The notes beneath the pieces are model-generated. The model was not told the DNA's origin and ran no database searches. It saw nothing but the letters and a program-made list of their open reading frames with translations. DNA of 12,323 bases. It comes from CAMPJU01 sp046566095 (GTDB taxonomy: Bacteria; Pseudomonadota; Gammaproteobacteria; Xanthomonadales; Xanthomonadaceae). Location of the stretch: positions 1 through 12,323 of the forward strand of contig JBKHXI010000094.1 of assembly GCA_046566095.1 (NCBI GenBank). The letters are read 5' to 3'. Position numbers and translations under genes: made by a program. This document shows, piece by piece, positions 1-5,322 of this stretch; position 1 is the first letter of the stretch; every line of letters begins with the position of its first letter.

Positions 1-7
1 GACCACC

Positions 8-98
8 GGAGAGGTGGCAGAGTGGTTGAATGTACCTGACTCGAAATCAGGCAGGCGTTCATAGCGCCTCGGGGGTTCGAATCCCCCCCTCTCCGCCA
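8..98 (+). tRNA. tRNA-Ser, anticodon CGA
   Basis: Decodes UCG serine codons. The 7-bp acceptor stem pairs GGAGAGG (8-14) with CCTCTCC (88-94), followed by discriminator G95 and an encoded CCA (96-98). The anticodon stem is 35-39 with 47-51, with a seven-base loop carrying CGA at 42-44. A long variable arm lies between about 52 and 70, as expected for a class II serine tRNA, and the T arm has the GGTTCGAAT loop pattern (75-82). Its length of 91 nt with CCA is normal for tRNA-Ser. Only seven bases precede it, so no promoter can be judged. Its 3' end is part of a large palindrome described separately. Confidence 0.98.
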
Positions 99-148
99 CA
101 TACGCGAAGCGCCCCGCAAGGGGCGTTTTGCGTATGTGGCGGAGAGGG
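87..148 (+). terminator. Terminator hairpin extended into the tRNA-Ser 3' end (29-bp inverted repeat)
   Basis: The core is a normal intrinsic terminator: GCGCCCC, a GCAA tetraloop (116-119), then GGGGCG and TTTT (126-129). Unusually, the pairing continues far outward. Arm 87-115 pairs with 120-148 over 29 bp with no gaps, the only imperfections being two G-U wobbles (at 126 and 129). The left arm includes the last part of tRNA-Ser from 87 to its CCA, so the downstream arm is an antisense copy of the tRNA acceptor 3' strand. If RNA polymerase stops at the T run the outer arm is not transcribed; with readthrough it could sequester the tRNA 3' end. Confidence 0.85.
88..133 (+). repeat. Direct repeat copy 1 (tRNA-Ser 3' end plus terminator)
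   Basis: This 46-base segment runs from the 3' acceptor strand of tRNA-Ser through the terminator T run. It recurs 184 bases downstream at 272-317 with only two substitutions (at 99 and 102 relative to the second copy). Direct duplication of a tRNA 3' end is what integration by tRNA-targeting recombinases leaves (attL/attR), but the enclosed DNA is far too short for an integrative element with its own genes. Confidence 0.9.
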
Positions 149-270
149 TTGGTGGACGAACCATCCCCGGGTTCGACAAATCGGCAGGATTGCCGATTTG
201 GACGGCCGCAGGCCGCCCGCAGGCGCGCAGCGCCGGAGGGTGCGGGCCATGGAGGGCCCGCATCCATCCC
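149..270 (+). other. Four-hairpin structured intergenic element
   Basis: No coding gene is visible. The segment holds four short inverted repeats: 177-186 with 191-200 (10 bp, loop GGAT); 203-207 with 211-215 (5 bp, loop GCA); 222-226 with 230-234 (5 bp, loop GCA); and 241-248 with 255-262 (8 bp, loop ATGGAG). It is bounded by 120-148 and 271-299, which are near-perfect inverted repeats of each other, so the block could fold as one long stem capped by a multi-hairpin domain. Two of the loops carry A-GGA or A-U-GGA, the pattern favoured by CsrA/RsmA proteins. Whether it is transcribed, and from which promoter, cannot be seen; readthrough from tRNA-Ser is the simplest source. Confidence 0.6.
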
Positions 271-271
271 C

Positions 272-317
272 CCTCTCCGCCAGATGCGCGAAGCGCCCCG
301 CAAGGGGCGTTTTGCGT
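272..317 (+). repeat. Direct repeat copy 2 (tRNA-Ser 3' end plus terminator)
   Basis: A second copy of the module at 88-133. It keeps the acceptor 3' strand CCTCTCC, discriminator G and CCA (272-282), but the tRNA body is absent upstream: no T arm precedes it. The acceptor strand could instead pair with GGAGAGG at 141-147, giving a tRNA-Ser-like acceptor end that closes the 149-270 domain. Confidence 0.9.
287..316 (+). terminator. Second intrinsic terminator
   Basis: Stem 287-299 with 304-316 (13 bp including two G-U pairs), GCAA tetraloop at 300-303, and TTTT at 310-313 after the GC-rich upper stem. The core is identical to the terminator after tRNA-Ser, so any transcript that passes the first site would probably end here. 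Confidence 0.75.
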
Positions 318-460
318 TTCCGCACCGCCGGAAAACCATGATACGGGTCACATTTCTACGGGCACGACCTGCCGCCCGTCCTGCCGGCCGGCGCGATGGC
401 GTTAAGCCTTCAGGGGGCAAGGCGCCTGACGCGCCACCGTGAACCGGGCATCATCGGCGC
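318..460. other. Gene-free leader region upstream of the phosphatase
   Basis: I see no gene and no promoter that I would defend here. The promoter of the downstream phosphatase gene should lie in this stretch, but no convincing -35/-10 pair is visible and there is no Shine-Dalgarno sequence immediately before the ATG at 461. Confidence 0.5.
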
Positions 461-1165
461 ATGATCGAATTCGGACACCTGAGCCACGTCGGCCTGCGCC
501 GCGAGCTCAACGAGGACACCTACTACGGCGACAGCGAGCTGGGGCTGTGGCTGGTGGCCGACGGCATGGGCGGGCACGAGTACGGCGAGGTCGCCAGCGC
601 ACTGGCGCGCGAGACCATCGTCCGCCAGGTGCGCGCGGGAAGGCCGCTGGCCGAGGCGATCCGGCTGGCCGACGAGGAGATCCTGAAGGTCTCGCGCAGC
701 CGCAGCGACGCGTTGCCGATGGGCACCACCGTGGTCGCCGCGCGGGTCGACGGCAACCGCTTCGAGGTCGCCTGGGTCGGCGACAGCCGCGTCTACCTGT
801 GGCGCGACGGCCAGCTGGCGCAGCTCTCGCAGGACCACAGCTACGTGCAGGAACTCATCGCCCAGGGCGCGATCACCCACGAACAGGCGCGCAGCCACCC
901 GCACCGCAACGTGGTCACCCAGGCACTCGGCGTCACCGACCCGGCCAGCCTCAACGTCGAGACCATGACCGGCGAACTGCGGCCCGGCATGCAGCTGCTG
1001 CTGTGCAGCGACGGCCTGACCGAGGAGGTCGACGACGGCAGCATCGCCCGGGTCCTGGCCCACGACGACTGCAGCGCCCAGGAATGCGTCGACACCCTGG
1101 TGGCGGCGGCGCTGGACGGCGGCGGCTCGGACAACGTGACCGTGGTGCTGGTGCGCCGGCACTGA
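461..1165 (+). CDS. PP2C-family Ser/Thr protein phosphatase
   Basis: A 234-residue single-domain, metal-dependent (Mn/Mg) phosphatase of the bacterial Stp/PppA type, which removes phosphate from Ser/Thr residues of proteins phosphorylated by Hanks-type kinases. The family motifs are in order: RRELNED at 13-19, VADGMGG at 32-38, the GTT block at 88-90, WVGDSRVY at 105-112, CSDGL at 182-186, and GGSDNVTVVLV from 221. The metal-binding aspartates are D19, D34, D184 and D224. There is no signal peptide or membrane segment, so it acts in the cytoplasm. The length matches soluble family members. The ATG at 461 is chosen because the protein then begins with the canonical N-terminal strand, although no clear ribosome binding site precedes it. 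No partner kinase lies in the window, so its substrate is unknown. Confidence 0.93.
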   Translation: MIEFGHLSHVGLRRELNEDTYYGDSELGLWLVADGMGGHEYGEVASALARETIVRQVRAGRPLAEAIRLADEEILKVSRSRSDALPMGTTVVAARVDGNRFEVAWVGDSRVYLWRDGQLAQLSQDHSYVQELIAQGAITHEQARSHPHRNVVTQALGVTDPASLNVETMTGELRPGMQLLLCSDGLTEEVDDGSIARVLAHDDCSAQECVDTLVAAALDGGGSDNVTVVLVRRH

Positions 1166-1166
1166 A

Positions 1167-1185
1167 GCCGGCCGACGCGGCCGGC
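1167..1185. terminator. Hairpin between convergent genes
   Basis: A 7-bp inverted repeat, GCCGGCC with GGCCGGC (1167-1173 and 1179-1185, five-base loop), lies in the 33-bp gap between the phosphatase stop and the dnaQ stop. It has no T run, so if it acts as a terminator for either strand it is not a classical intrinsic one. Confidence 0.45.
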
Positions 1186-1198
1186 CGGAGGCACGCGC

Positions 1199-1951
1199 TC
1201 AGGCGCTCGCCGCCCGCCGCCCGCCGTCGAGCGCGGCCGGATCCTCCGGCGCCTCGTCCCACAGCGCCCGGCCGGAGCTGCGCGCGATCGCCTCGATCCG
1301 CGCCCGGTGCAGGGCCAGCTCCTCGGCGCTGGCCGCCACCCGCGGCCGCGGCGCGACCGGCAGTTCCGGCAGCGAGGCGACCGCCACCCGGCCGCGGGCG
1401 CCCGGCTCCGGGCTGGCGAAGCCGATCTCGCACTGCCCCGAGGTGAGCGCCAGGTAGGCCTCGGCGAGCAGCTGCGCGTCGAGCAGCGCGCCGTGCAGCT
1501 GGCGGTGCGAGTTGTCCACGCCCAGGCGCCGGCACAGCGCGTCCAGCGAGTTGCGCTGGCCGGGGAAGCGCTGGCGCGCCAGCAGCAGCGAGTCCTCGAT
1601 CCGGCAGCGGTCGCCGATGCAGCCGAAGCCGCCGCCCAGCAGCGACAGCTCGTAGTCCAGGAAGCCGATGTCGAAGGCGGCGTTGTGGATGACCAGCTCG
1701 GCGCCGTCGATGAAGGCGAGGAATTCCGCGGCGATGTCGGCGAAGCGCGGCTTGTCGGCCAGGAACTCCAGGGTCAGCCCGGTGACCTCCTGGGCGCCCG
1801 GCTCGAACTCGCGGCCGGGGTTGAGGTAGCGCTGGAAGGTGCGCCCGGTCGGGCGCCGCTCGAGCAGCTCCACGCAGCCGATCTCGACCACCCGGTTGCC
1901 CTTTTCCCAGGACAGGCCGGTGGTCTCGGTGTCGAGCACGACCTGCCTCAT
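1199..1951 (-). CDS. dnaQ: DNA polymerase III epsilon subunit (3'-5' proofreading exonuclease)
   Basis: A 250-residue DEDDh exonuclease that proofreads for the replicative polymerase. Catalytic residues are visible: D7 and E9 in LDTETTG (Exo I), D94 in NAAFDIGFL (Exo II), and H153 and D158 in HGALLDAQ (Exo III). After the exonuclease fold, Q173-CEIG-F178 follows a Gly and aligns with the E. coli epsilon clamp-binding motif (QTSMAF), so beta-clamp contact is likely. The C-terminal tail (from about 179) is Ala/Pro-rich and probably the flexible alpha-binding segment. The ATG (1951-1949) overlaps the rnhA TGA as ATGA, supporting translational coupling; longer in-frame starts would run through rnhA and are rejected. 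The length is close to the 243 residues of E. coli DnaQ. Confidence 0.96.
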   Translation of the reverse strand: MRQVVLDTETTGLSWEKGNRVVEIGCVELLERRPTGRTFQRYLNPGREFEPGAQEVTGLTLEFLADKPRFADIAAEFLAFIDGAELVIHNAAFDIGFLDYELSLLGGGFGCIGDRCRIEDSLLLARQRFPGQRNSLDALCRRLGVDNSHRQLHGALLDAQLLAEAYLALTSGQCEIGFASPEPGARGRVAVASLPELPVAPRPRVAASAEELALHRARIEAIARSSGRALWDEAPEDPAALDGGRRAASA

Positions 1952-2415
1952 GCGGCGTGCGCCGCCTGCTTGGCCCGCAGCGCCTCGGCCCGCGCCAGCG
2001 CGTCGACGCGGTCGTTGTCCGGGTCGCCGGAATGGCCCTTGACCCAGCGCCAGTCGATCCGGTGGCGGCCGCAGGCCGCGTGCAGGCGCTCCCACAGGTC
2101 GCGATTCTTGACCGGCTCGCCGCCGGCGGTCTTCCAGCCGCGGCGGACCCAGCCGGGCATCCATTCGGTGATGCCCTGGCGCACGTACTGCGAGTCGGTG
2201 ACCAGGGTCACCGCGCAGGGGGCGGTCAGGGTCTCCAGGGCCACGATCGCGGCCATCAGCTCCATCCGGTTGTTGGTGGTGTGCGGCTCGCCGCCGGACA
2301 GTTCGCGCTCGCGCGCGCCATGGCGCAGCAGCGCAGCCCAGCCGCCCGGGCCCGGATTGCCCAGGCAGGCGCCGTCGGTATGGATTTCGACCGGTTTCCG
2401 CTCGACCGCCTTCAA
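1948..2415 (-). CDS. rnhA: Ribonuclease HI
   Basis: A 155-residue enzyme, the same length as E. coli RNase HI, cleaving RNA in RNA:DNA hybrids. The active site is complete: D14 in HTDGAC, E52 in NNRMELMA, D74 in VTDSQYV, D138 in NDRVDALA, with H128 in VKGHSG. The basic handle region is visible at about 87-105 (GWVRRGWK). The start is TTG at 2415-2413; no ATG or GTG lies in frame before the first beta strand, and a GGGG-containing ribosome binding site sits five bases upstream. Its stop overlaps the dnaQ start. It is co-directional with dnaQ, unlike E. coli, where the two genes are divergent. Upstream (2416-2521) are a weak promoter candidate and a hairpin. Confidence 0.96.
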   Translation of the reverse strand: MKAVERKPVEIHTDGACLGNPGPGGWAALLRHGARERELSGGEPHTTNNRMELMAAIVALETLTAPCAVTLVTDSQYVRQGITEWMPGWVRRGWKTAGGEPVKNRDLWERLHAACGRHRIDWRWVKGHSGDPDNDRVDALARAEALRAKQAAHAA

Positions 2416-2446
2416 TTCGTCCCCTTTCCAGCCGCTAGCCTGCGAT

Positions 2447-2464
2447 CGGGCGCCTGTGCGCCCG
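2447..2464. repeat. Inverted repeat in the rnhA leader
   Basis: CGGGCGC pairs with GCGCCCG over 7 bp around a CTGT loop. It lies between the methyltransferase stop and rnhA, without a T run. It may be a weak terminator for the methyltransferase or a leader hairpin of rnhA. Confidence 0.4.
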
Positions 2465-2509
2465 GACGGCGTCGGGCGCCGGGCCCGGCGCGCTCCGCCG
2501 CCGTCGCAC

Positions 2510-2515
2510 AGTATG
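2510..2515 (-). promoter_or_regulatory. Possible -10 element for rnhA-dnaQ
   Basis: On the minus strand, CATACT follows GCGGG just after the methyltransferase stop. It resembles a sigma-70 -10 box, but no good -35 lies 16-18 bp upstream. The 106-bp gap before rnhA makes an independent promoter plausible. Confidence 0.3.
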
Positions 2516-2521
2516 CCCGCT

Positions 2522-3175
2522 TCACGCCGGCAGCCCCGGCTGCCAGCCCAGCGCCGGCACCGGCTCGGGCGGCACCGGGGCGACGATCCGCTTCTCGGCG
2601 CGCAGCAGGTAGGCGGCGCGCAGGCCGGCGCCGTGCTGGCGCTGCGGCGCGGGTTCCGGCTTCCAGCGCGGCCCCAGGCCCGCCGACACCGGCTCGGGCG
2701 CCAGCCCGGCCGCGCGCAGGCGCCGGCGCCAGGTGACCGGCTCGGCGCAGTCCACGCCGCAGCCGGCCCAGTGCCGGCGATAGGGCGTGAACGGGTTCAG
2801 GGCCAGCAGCCACAGCCGTCCGCGCGGCTCGAGCACCCGCGCGCACTCGGCCAGCAGCGGCCGCGGGTCGACGCCGAGGTCGCCGGCGTGCTGCAGCAGC
2901 ACCGCGCCCATGCTCTCGTCGGCCAGCGGCAGCGGCTCGCCGCACTGCAGCGGGCCGTGCCAGCCGCCCGGGCCGGCCGCCAGCTGCAGGCCGAAGCCGA
3001 GGCCGCCGGGGGGGCGGGCCGGGCACGGCGCCAGCCACAGCCAGGGCCGGCCCGGCCACTCGCGCAGGGCCTCCTCGACCACGTCGCGCTCGCTGTCGAG
3101 CACGGCGCGGCCCGGCGGCCCGTCGAACCACGCCAGCGCGGGCGTGGCTTGACGGCTGGAGACGGGCGCGGGCAT
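2522..3175 (-). CDS. YafS-like class I SAM-dependent methyltransferase family protein
   Basis: A 217-residue protein whose place between gloB and rnhA matches E. coli yafS. The C-terminal half of a Rossmann methyltransferase (methyltransf_11 type) is recognisable: LPLADESMGAVLLQHAGDL at 82-100, a helix ending in LLAECARVLEPRGRLWLLALNPF (107-129), and PYRRHW after it. The SAM-binding motif I, normally hhDhGxGxG, is not visible: the expected place reads WLWLAPCPARPPGG (45-58). It may therefore be catalytically weak or divergent. The substrate is unknown. The ATG at 3175 is the only reasonable start, 48 bp from the divergent gloB start. Continuing the frame upstream would run antisense through gloB and is rejected. 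No clear Shine-Dalgarno is seen. Confidence 0.8.
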   Translation of the reverse strand: MPAPVSSRQATPALAWFDGPPGRAVLDSERDVVEEALREWPGRPWLWLAPCPARPPGGLGFGLQLAAGPGGWHGPLQCGEPLPLADESMGAVLLQHAGDLGVDPRPLLAECARVLEPRGRLWLLALNPFTPYRRHWAGCGVDCAEPVTWRRRLRAAGLAPEPVSAGLGPRWKPEPAPQRQHGAGLRAAYLLRAEKRIVAPVPPEPVPALGWQPGLPA

Positions 3176-3223
3176 GGTCGCGATTCTGCGCGACCGCGGC
3201 CGTCGCCGCCACCGGAGCGACCC
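3176..3223. promoter_or_regulatory. Divergent intergenic region, methyltransferase / gloB
   Basis: Only 48 bp separate the two start codons, so the promoters must overlap each other or extend into the genes. A 7-bp inverted repeat (GGTCGCG at 3176-3182 with CGCGACC at 3189-3195, six-base loop) touches the methyltransferase start. GGAG at 3214-3217 is the gloB ribosome binding site. No clear -10/-35 pair was found. Confidence 0.5.
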
Positions 3224-3988
3224 ATGCGCCTGACGCCGCTGCCGGCCTTCGAGGACAACTACATCTGGACCCTGGCCGATGCCGGCGGCCACGGCCTGAT
3301 CGTGGATCCGGGCGACGCCGCCCCGGTGCTGGCCGCCGCCGGGCAGGGGCTGCGGCCGGCGGCGGTACTGTTGACCCATCACCACGGCGACCACGTCGGC
3401 GGAATCTGGACGCTGCGCGAGCGCTGGCCGGACCTGCCGGTGTTCGCCCCGGTCGAGGACCGGATCGGGCTGGACTGCACCCGGGTCGCCGCCGGCGACC
3501 GGGTCCGGGTCCGCGACTGGAACTTCCAGGTGCTCGAGGTCCCCGGCCATACCGTGAGCCACGTCGCATTCCACGGCCACGGCCTCTTGTTTTGCGGCGA
3601 CACCCTCTTCAGCCTCGGTTGCGGCCGGATGTTCGAGGGTACCCCGCCGCAGATGCTGGACTCCCTCGACCGCCTGGCCGCCCTGCCCGGCGCGCTGGCG
3701 GTCTGCTGCGGGCACGAATACACCCTGGCCAACGCCGCCTTCGCGCGCACGGTCGACCCCGACAACGCCGCGCTGCGGCGCCACAGCGAGCAAGCCCAAG
3801 CCATGCGCCAGTCCGGACGCCCGACCCTGCCCAGCACCCTGGCGCGCGAATGCGCCGCCAACCCCTTCCTGCGCACCGGCACGCCGGCGGTACGGGCCGC
3901 GGTGGCCGCGCGGCTGGGCCGGGAGCCCGCCGACCGGGCCGAGACCTTCGCCGAGCTGCGGCGCTGGAAGGACGGATTCCGGGCATGA
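3224..3988 (+). CDS. gloB: Hydroxyacylglutathione hydrolase (glyoxalase II)
   Basis: A 254-residue metallo-beta-lactamase-fold enzyme that hydrolyses S-lactoylglutathione to lactate and glutathione, the second step of methylglyoxal detoxification in the cytoplasm. The metal-binding motif THHHGDHVGG gives H52, H54, D56 and H57; the remaining ligands are H109 (VPGHT), D126 (CGDTLF) and H164 (CCGHEYT). The glutathione-binding C-terminal domain is present, with RECAANPFLR (about 208-217) and the terminal RRWKDGF. The length matches E. coli GloB (251). The ATG is preceded by GGAG six bases upstream; the protein starts directly with the typical PAFEDNYIW strand. Its TGA overlaps the following ATG, so it is translationally coupled to the lytic transglycosylase gene. 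Confidence 0.97.
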   Translation: MRLTPLPAFEDNYIWTLADAGGHGLIVDPGDAAPVLAAAGQGLRPAAVLLTHHHGDHVGGIWTLRERWPDLPVFAPVEDRIGLDCTRVAAGDRVRVRDWNFQVLEVPGHTVSHVAFHGHGLLFCGDTLFSLGCGRMFEGTPPQMLDSLDRLAALPGALAVCCGHEYTLANAAFARTVDPDNAALRRHSEQAQAMRQSGRPTLPSTLARECAANPFLRTGTPAVRAAVAARLGREPADRAETFAELRRWKDGFRA

Positions 3989-5250
3989 CACCGGCCCCGC
4001 TCCGGGCCGCGGCGCTAGGGCTGGCGCTGCTGCTGCCGGCCGCGCATGCGCCGGCGCGCGAGCCGCCCGCCGCGGCCGCGGACGCGCCCACGGACACGGC
4101 CGAGGCCGAAGCTGCCGGCGACGCCGGGTCCGTCGCGGCGCCCGCCGCGCCCGCGCCGCTGCCGCCCGGCACCCGCAGCGGCCGCGAGATCGTCGAGAAC
4201 TTCGTCGCCGGGCTGGCCGATCCCGACTGCGCCCCCGGCGATGGCAGCGACCGCTGGCGCCGGCACTTCGCCGGCAGCCCGCAGCGGCTGGCGGCCAGCG
4301 ACGAGACCCTGGCCATGTTCGGCTACGTGGTCGACGCCCTGCGCGAGGCCCACCTGCCGACCGAGTACGCGCTGATCCCGTTCGTGGAGAGCGGCTACAA
4401 GCCGGGCGCGCGCAGCCCCGGCGGGCCGGTCGGGCTGTGGCAGTTCATCGCCCTGACCGCGCGCAACCACAAGGTGCCGGTGCGCGCCGGCTACGACGGG
4501 CGGCTGTCGCCGGTGGCCTCGACCCGGGCGGCGGTGCGCTACCTCAAGACCCTGCACGGCATGTTCGCCGGCGACTGGCGGCTGGCGGCGATGGCCTTCA
4601 ACGCCGGCGAGTACCGCATCCTCGGCGCGCTGCGGCGCGCCGGCATGGCCCCGGCCAGCGCCGATCCGGACCGGCTGCCGGGGCTGTCGGGCATCACCTA
4701 TGCCTACCCGCGCAAGATGCACGCGATCTCCTGCCTGCTGCAGGAGGCCGACGACCGCGCGCAGTGGCTGCAGGCCCTGGACCGGCCGGTGCCGCGGCTG
4801 GTGCCGGTGGAGCTGCCGGGCGAGGTGCGCAGCCTGGCGGGCTGGGCCGCGCGCCACGGGCTGGACCTGGCCCAGCTGCGCCGGTTGAACCCGGCCTGGA
4901 GCGGCGACCACGTGCCGCGCCGCGCCGGCGAGACCCTGCGGGTGCTGGTGCCGGAGATGCCCGGCCTGGGCGCCACCGCCGTGCAGACGGCCGCCTCGGC
5001 CGGGCCCGCCCCGTCCACGTCCCCGGCGACCAGCGCCGATGCCGGGACCCAGCTTGCCGCCTCCGGCCGCCCGCGCGACCACGTGGTCGCACGCGGCGAA
5101 TCGCTGTGGACCATCGCCCGCCGCCACGGCGTGCCGCTGCAGCAGCTGCGCACGCTCAACGCGCTCGGCCCGCGCGCGCTGCTGCAGCCGGGCATGGTGC
5201 TGCGCATCGAGGGCCCGGCCGAGCCGGCCAAATCCTCCGGCGGGCCCTGA
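3985..5250 (+). CDS. mltD: MltD-like membrane-bound lytic transglycosylase with LysM
   Basis: A 421-residue enzyme that cleaves the MurNAc-GlcNAc bond of murein with 1,6-anhydro formation. Residues 1-22 form a signal peptide (hydrophobic AALGLALLLPAAHA) without a lipobox cysteine, so it looks periplasmic rather than a lipoprotein like E. coli MltD. A low-complexity Ala/Pro linker follows (about 23-62). The SLT domain spans about 100-255, with catalytic E135 in PFVESGYKP, GPVGLWQFI at 147-155, AMAFNAGEY at 202-210 and YPRKMHA at 241-247. A degenerate LysM-like segment lies at about 276-321, then a Ser/Thr/Ala linker, then a clear LysM domain at about 365-408 (HVVARGESLWTIARRHGV). The start ATG overlaps the gloB stop. 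The gloB-mltD linkage is the same as in E. coli. Confidence 0.93.
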   Translation: MTPAPLRAAALGLALLLPAAHAPAREPPAAAADAPTDTAEAEAAGDAGSVAAPAAPAPLPPGTRSGREIVENFVAGLADPDCAPGDGSDRWRRHFAGSPQRLAASDETLAMFGYVVDALREAHLPTEYALIPFVESGYKPGARSPGGPVGLWQFIALTARNHKVPVRAGYDGRLSPVASTRAAVRYLKTLHGMFAGDWRLAAMAFNAGEYRILGALRRAGMAPASADPDRLPGLSGITYAYPRKMHAISCLLQEADDRAQWLQALDRPVPRLVPVELPGEVRSLAGWAARHGLDLAQLRRLNPAWSGDHVPRRAGETLRVLVPEMPGLGATAVQTAASAGPAPSTSPATSADAGTQLAASGRPRDHVVARGESLWTIARRHGVPLQQLRTLNALGPRALLQPGMVLRIEGPAEPAKSSGGP

Positions 5251-5267
5251 ACCGGCGGACCTGCGGC

Positions 5268-5273
5268 TACACT
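5268..5273 (+). promoter_or_regulatory. Candidate -10 element of the fabI promoter
   Basis: TACACT lies 49 bases before the fabI ATG in the 72-bp gap after mltD. CCTGAA at 5246-5251, 16 bp upstream, is a poor -35 match. The fabI ribosome binding site GGAGG is at 5314-5318, four bases from the ATG. Confidence 0.5.
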
Positions 5274-5322
5274 GTCGCCCCCGCACGGCCGCGCCGCGGC
5301 CATCGATGCAGACGGAGGCAAC

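Noticed and set aside
141..282. A second functional tRNA-Ser gene
   Set aside because: The acceptor ends match tRNA-Ser, but there is no anticodon arm or proper T arm inside, so it can at most be tRNA-like or a remnant.
88..317. attL/attR of an integrated genomic island at tRNA-Ser
   Set aside because: The two direct copies are only 184 bp apart with no integrase or cargo genes between them, so a normal integrative element is not supported; deletion of a former island cannot be excluded.
59..325. Minus-strand 88-codon frame containing GGEGGIRTPE
   Set aside because: This peptide is a familiar artefact of translating the antisense strand of a serine tRNA 3' end; the frame runs through tRNA-Ser and its repeats.
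1307..3988. Plus-strand 893-codon open frame
   Set aside because: Only its last 254 codons are a real gene (gloB). The rest is antisense to dnaQ, rnhA and the methyltransferase, an effect of high GC content.
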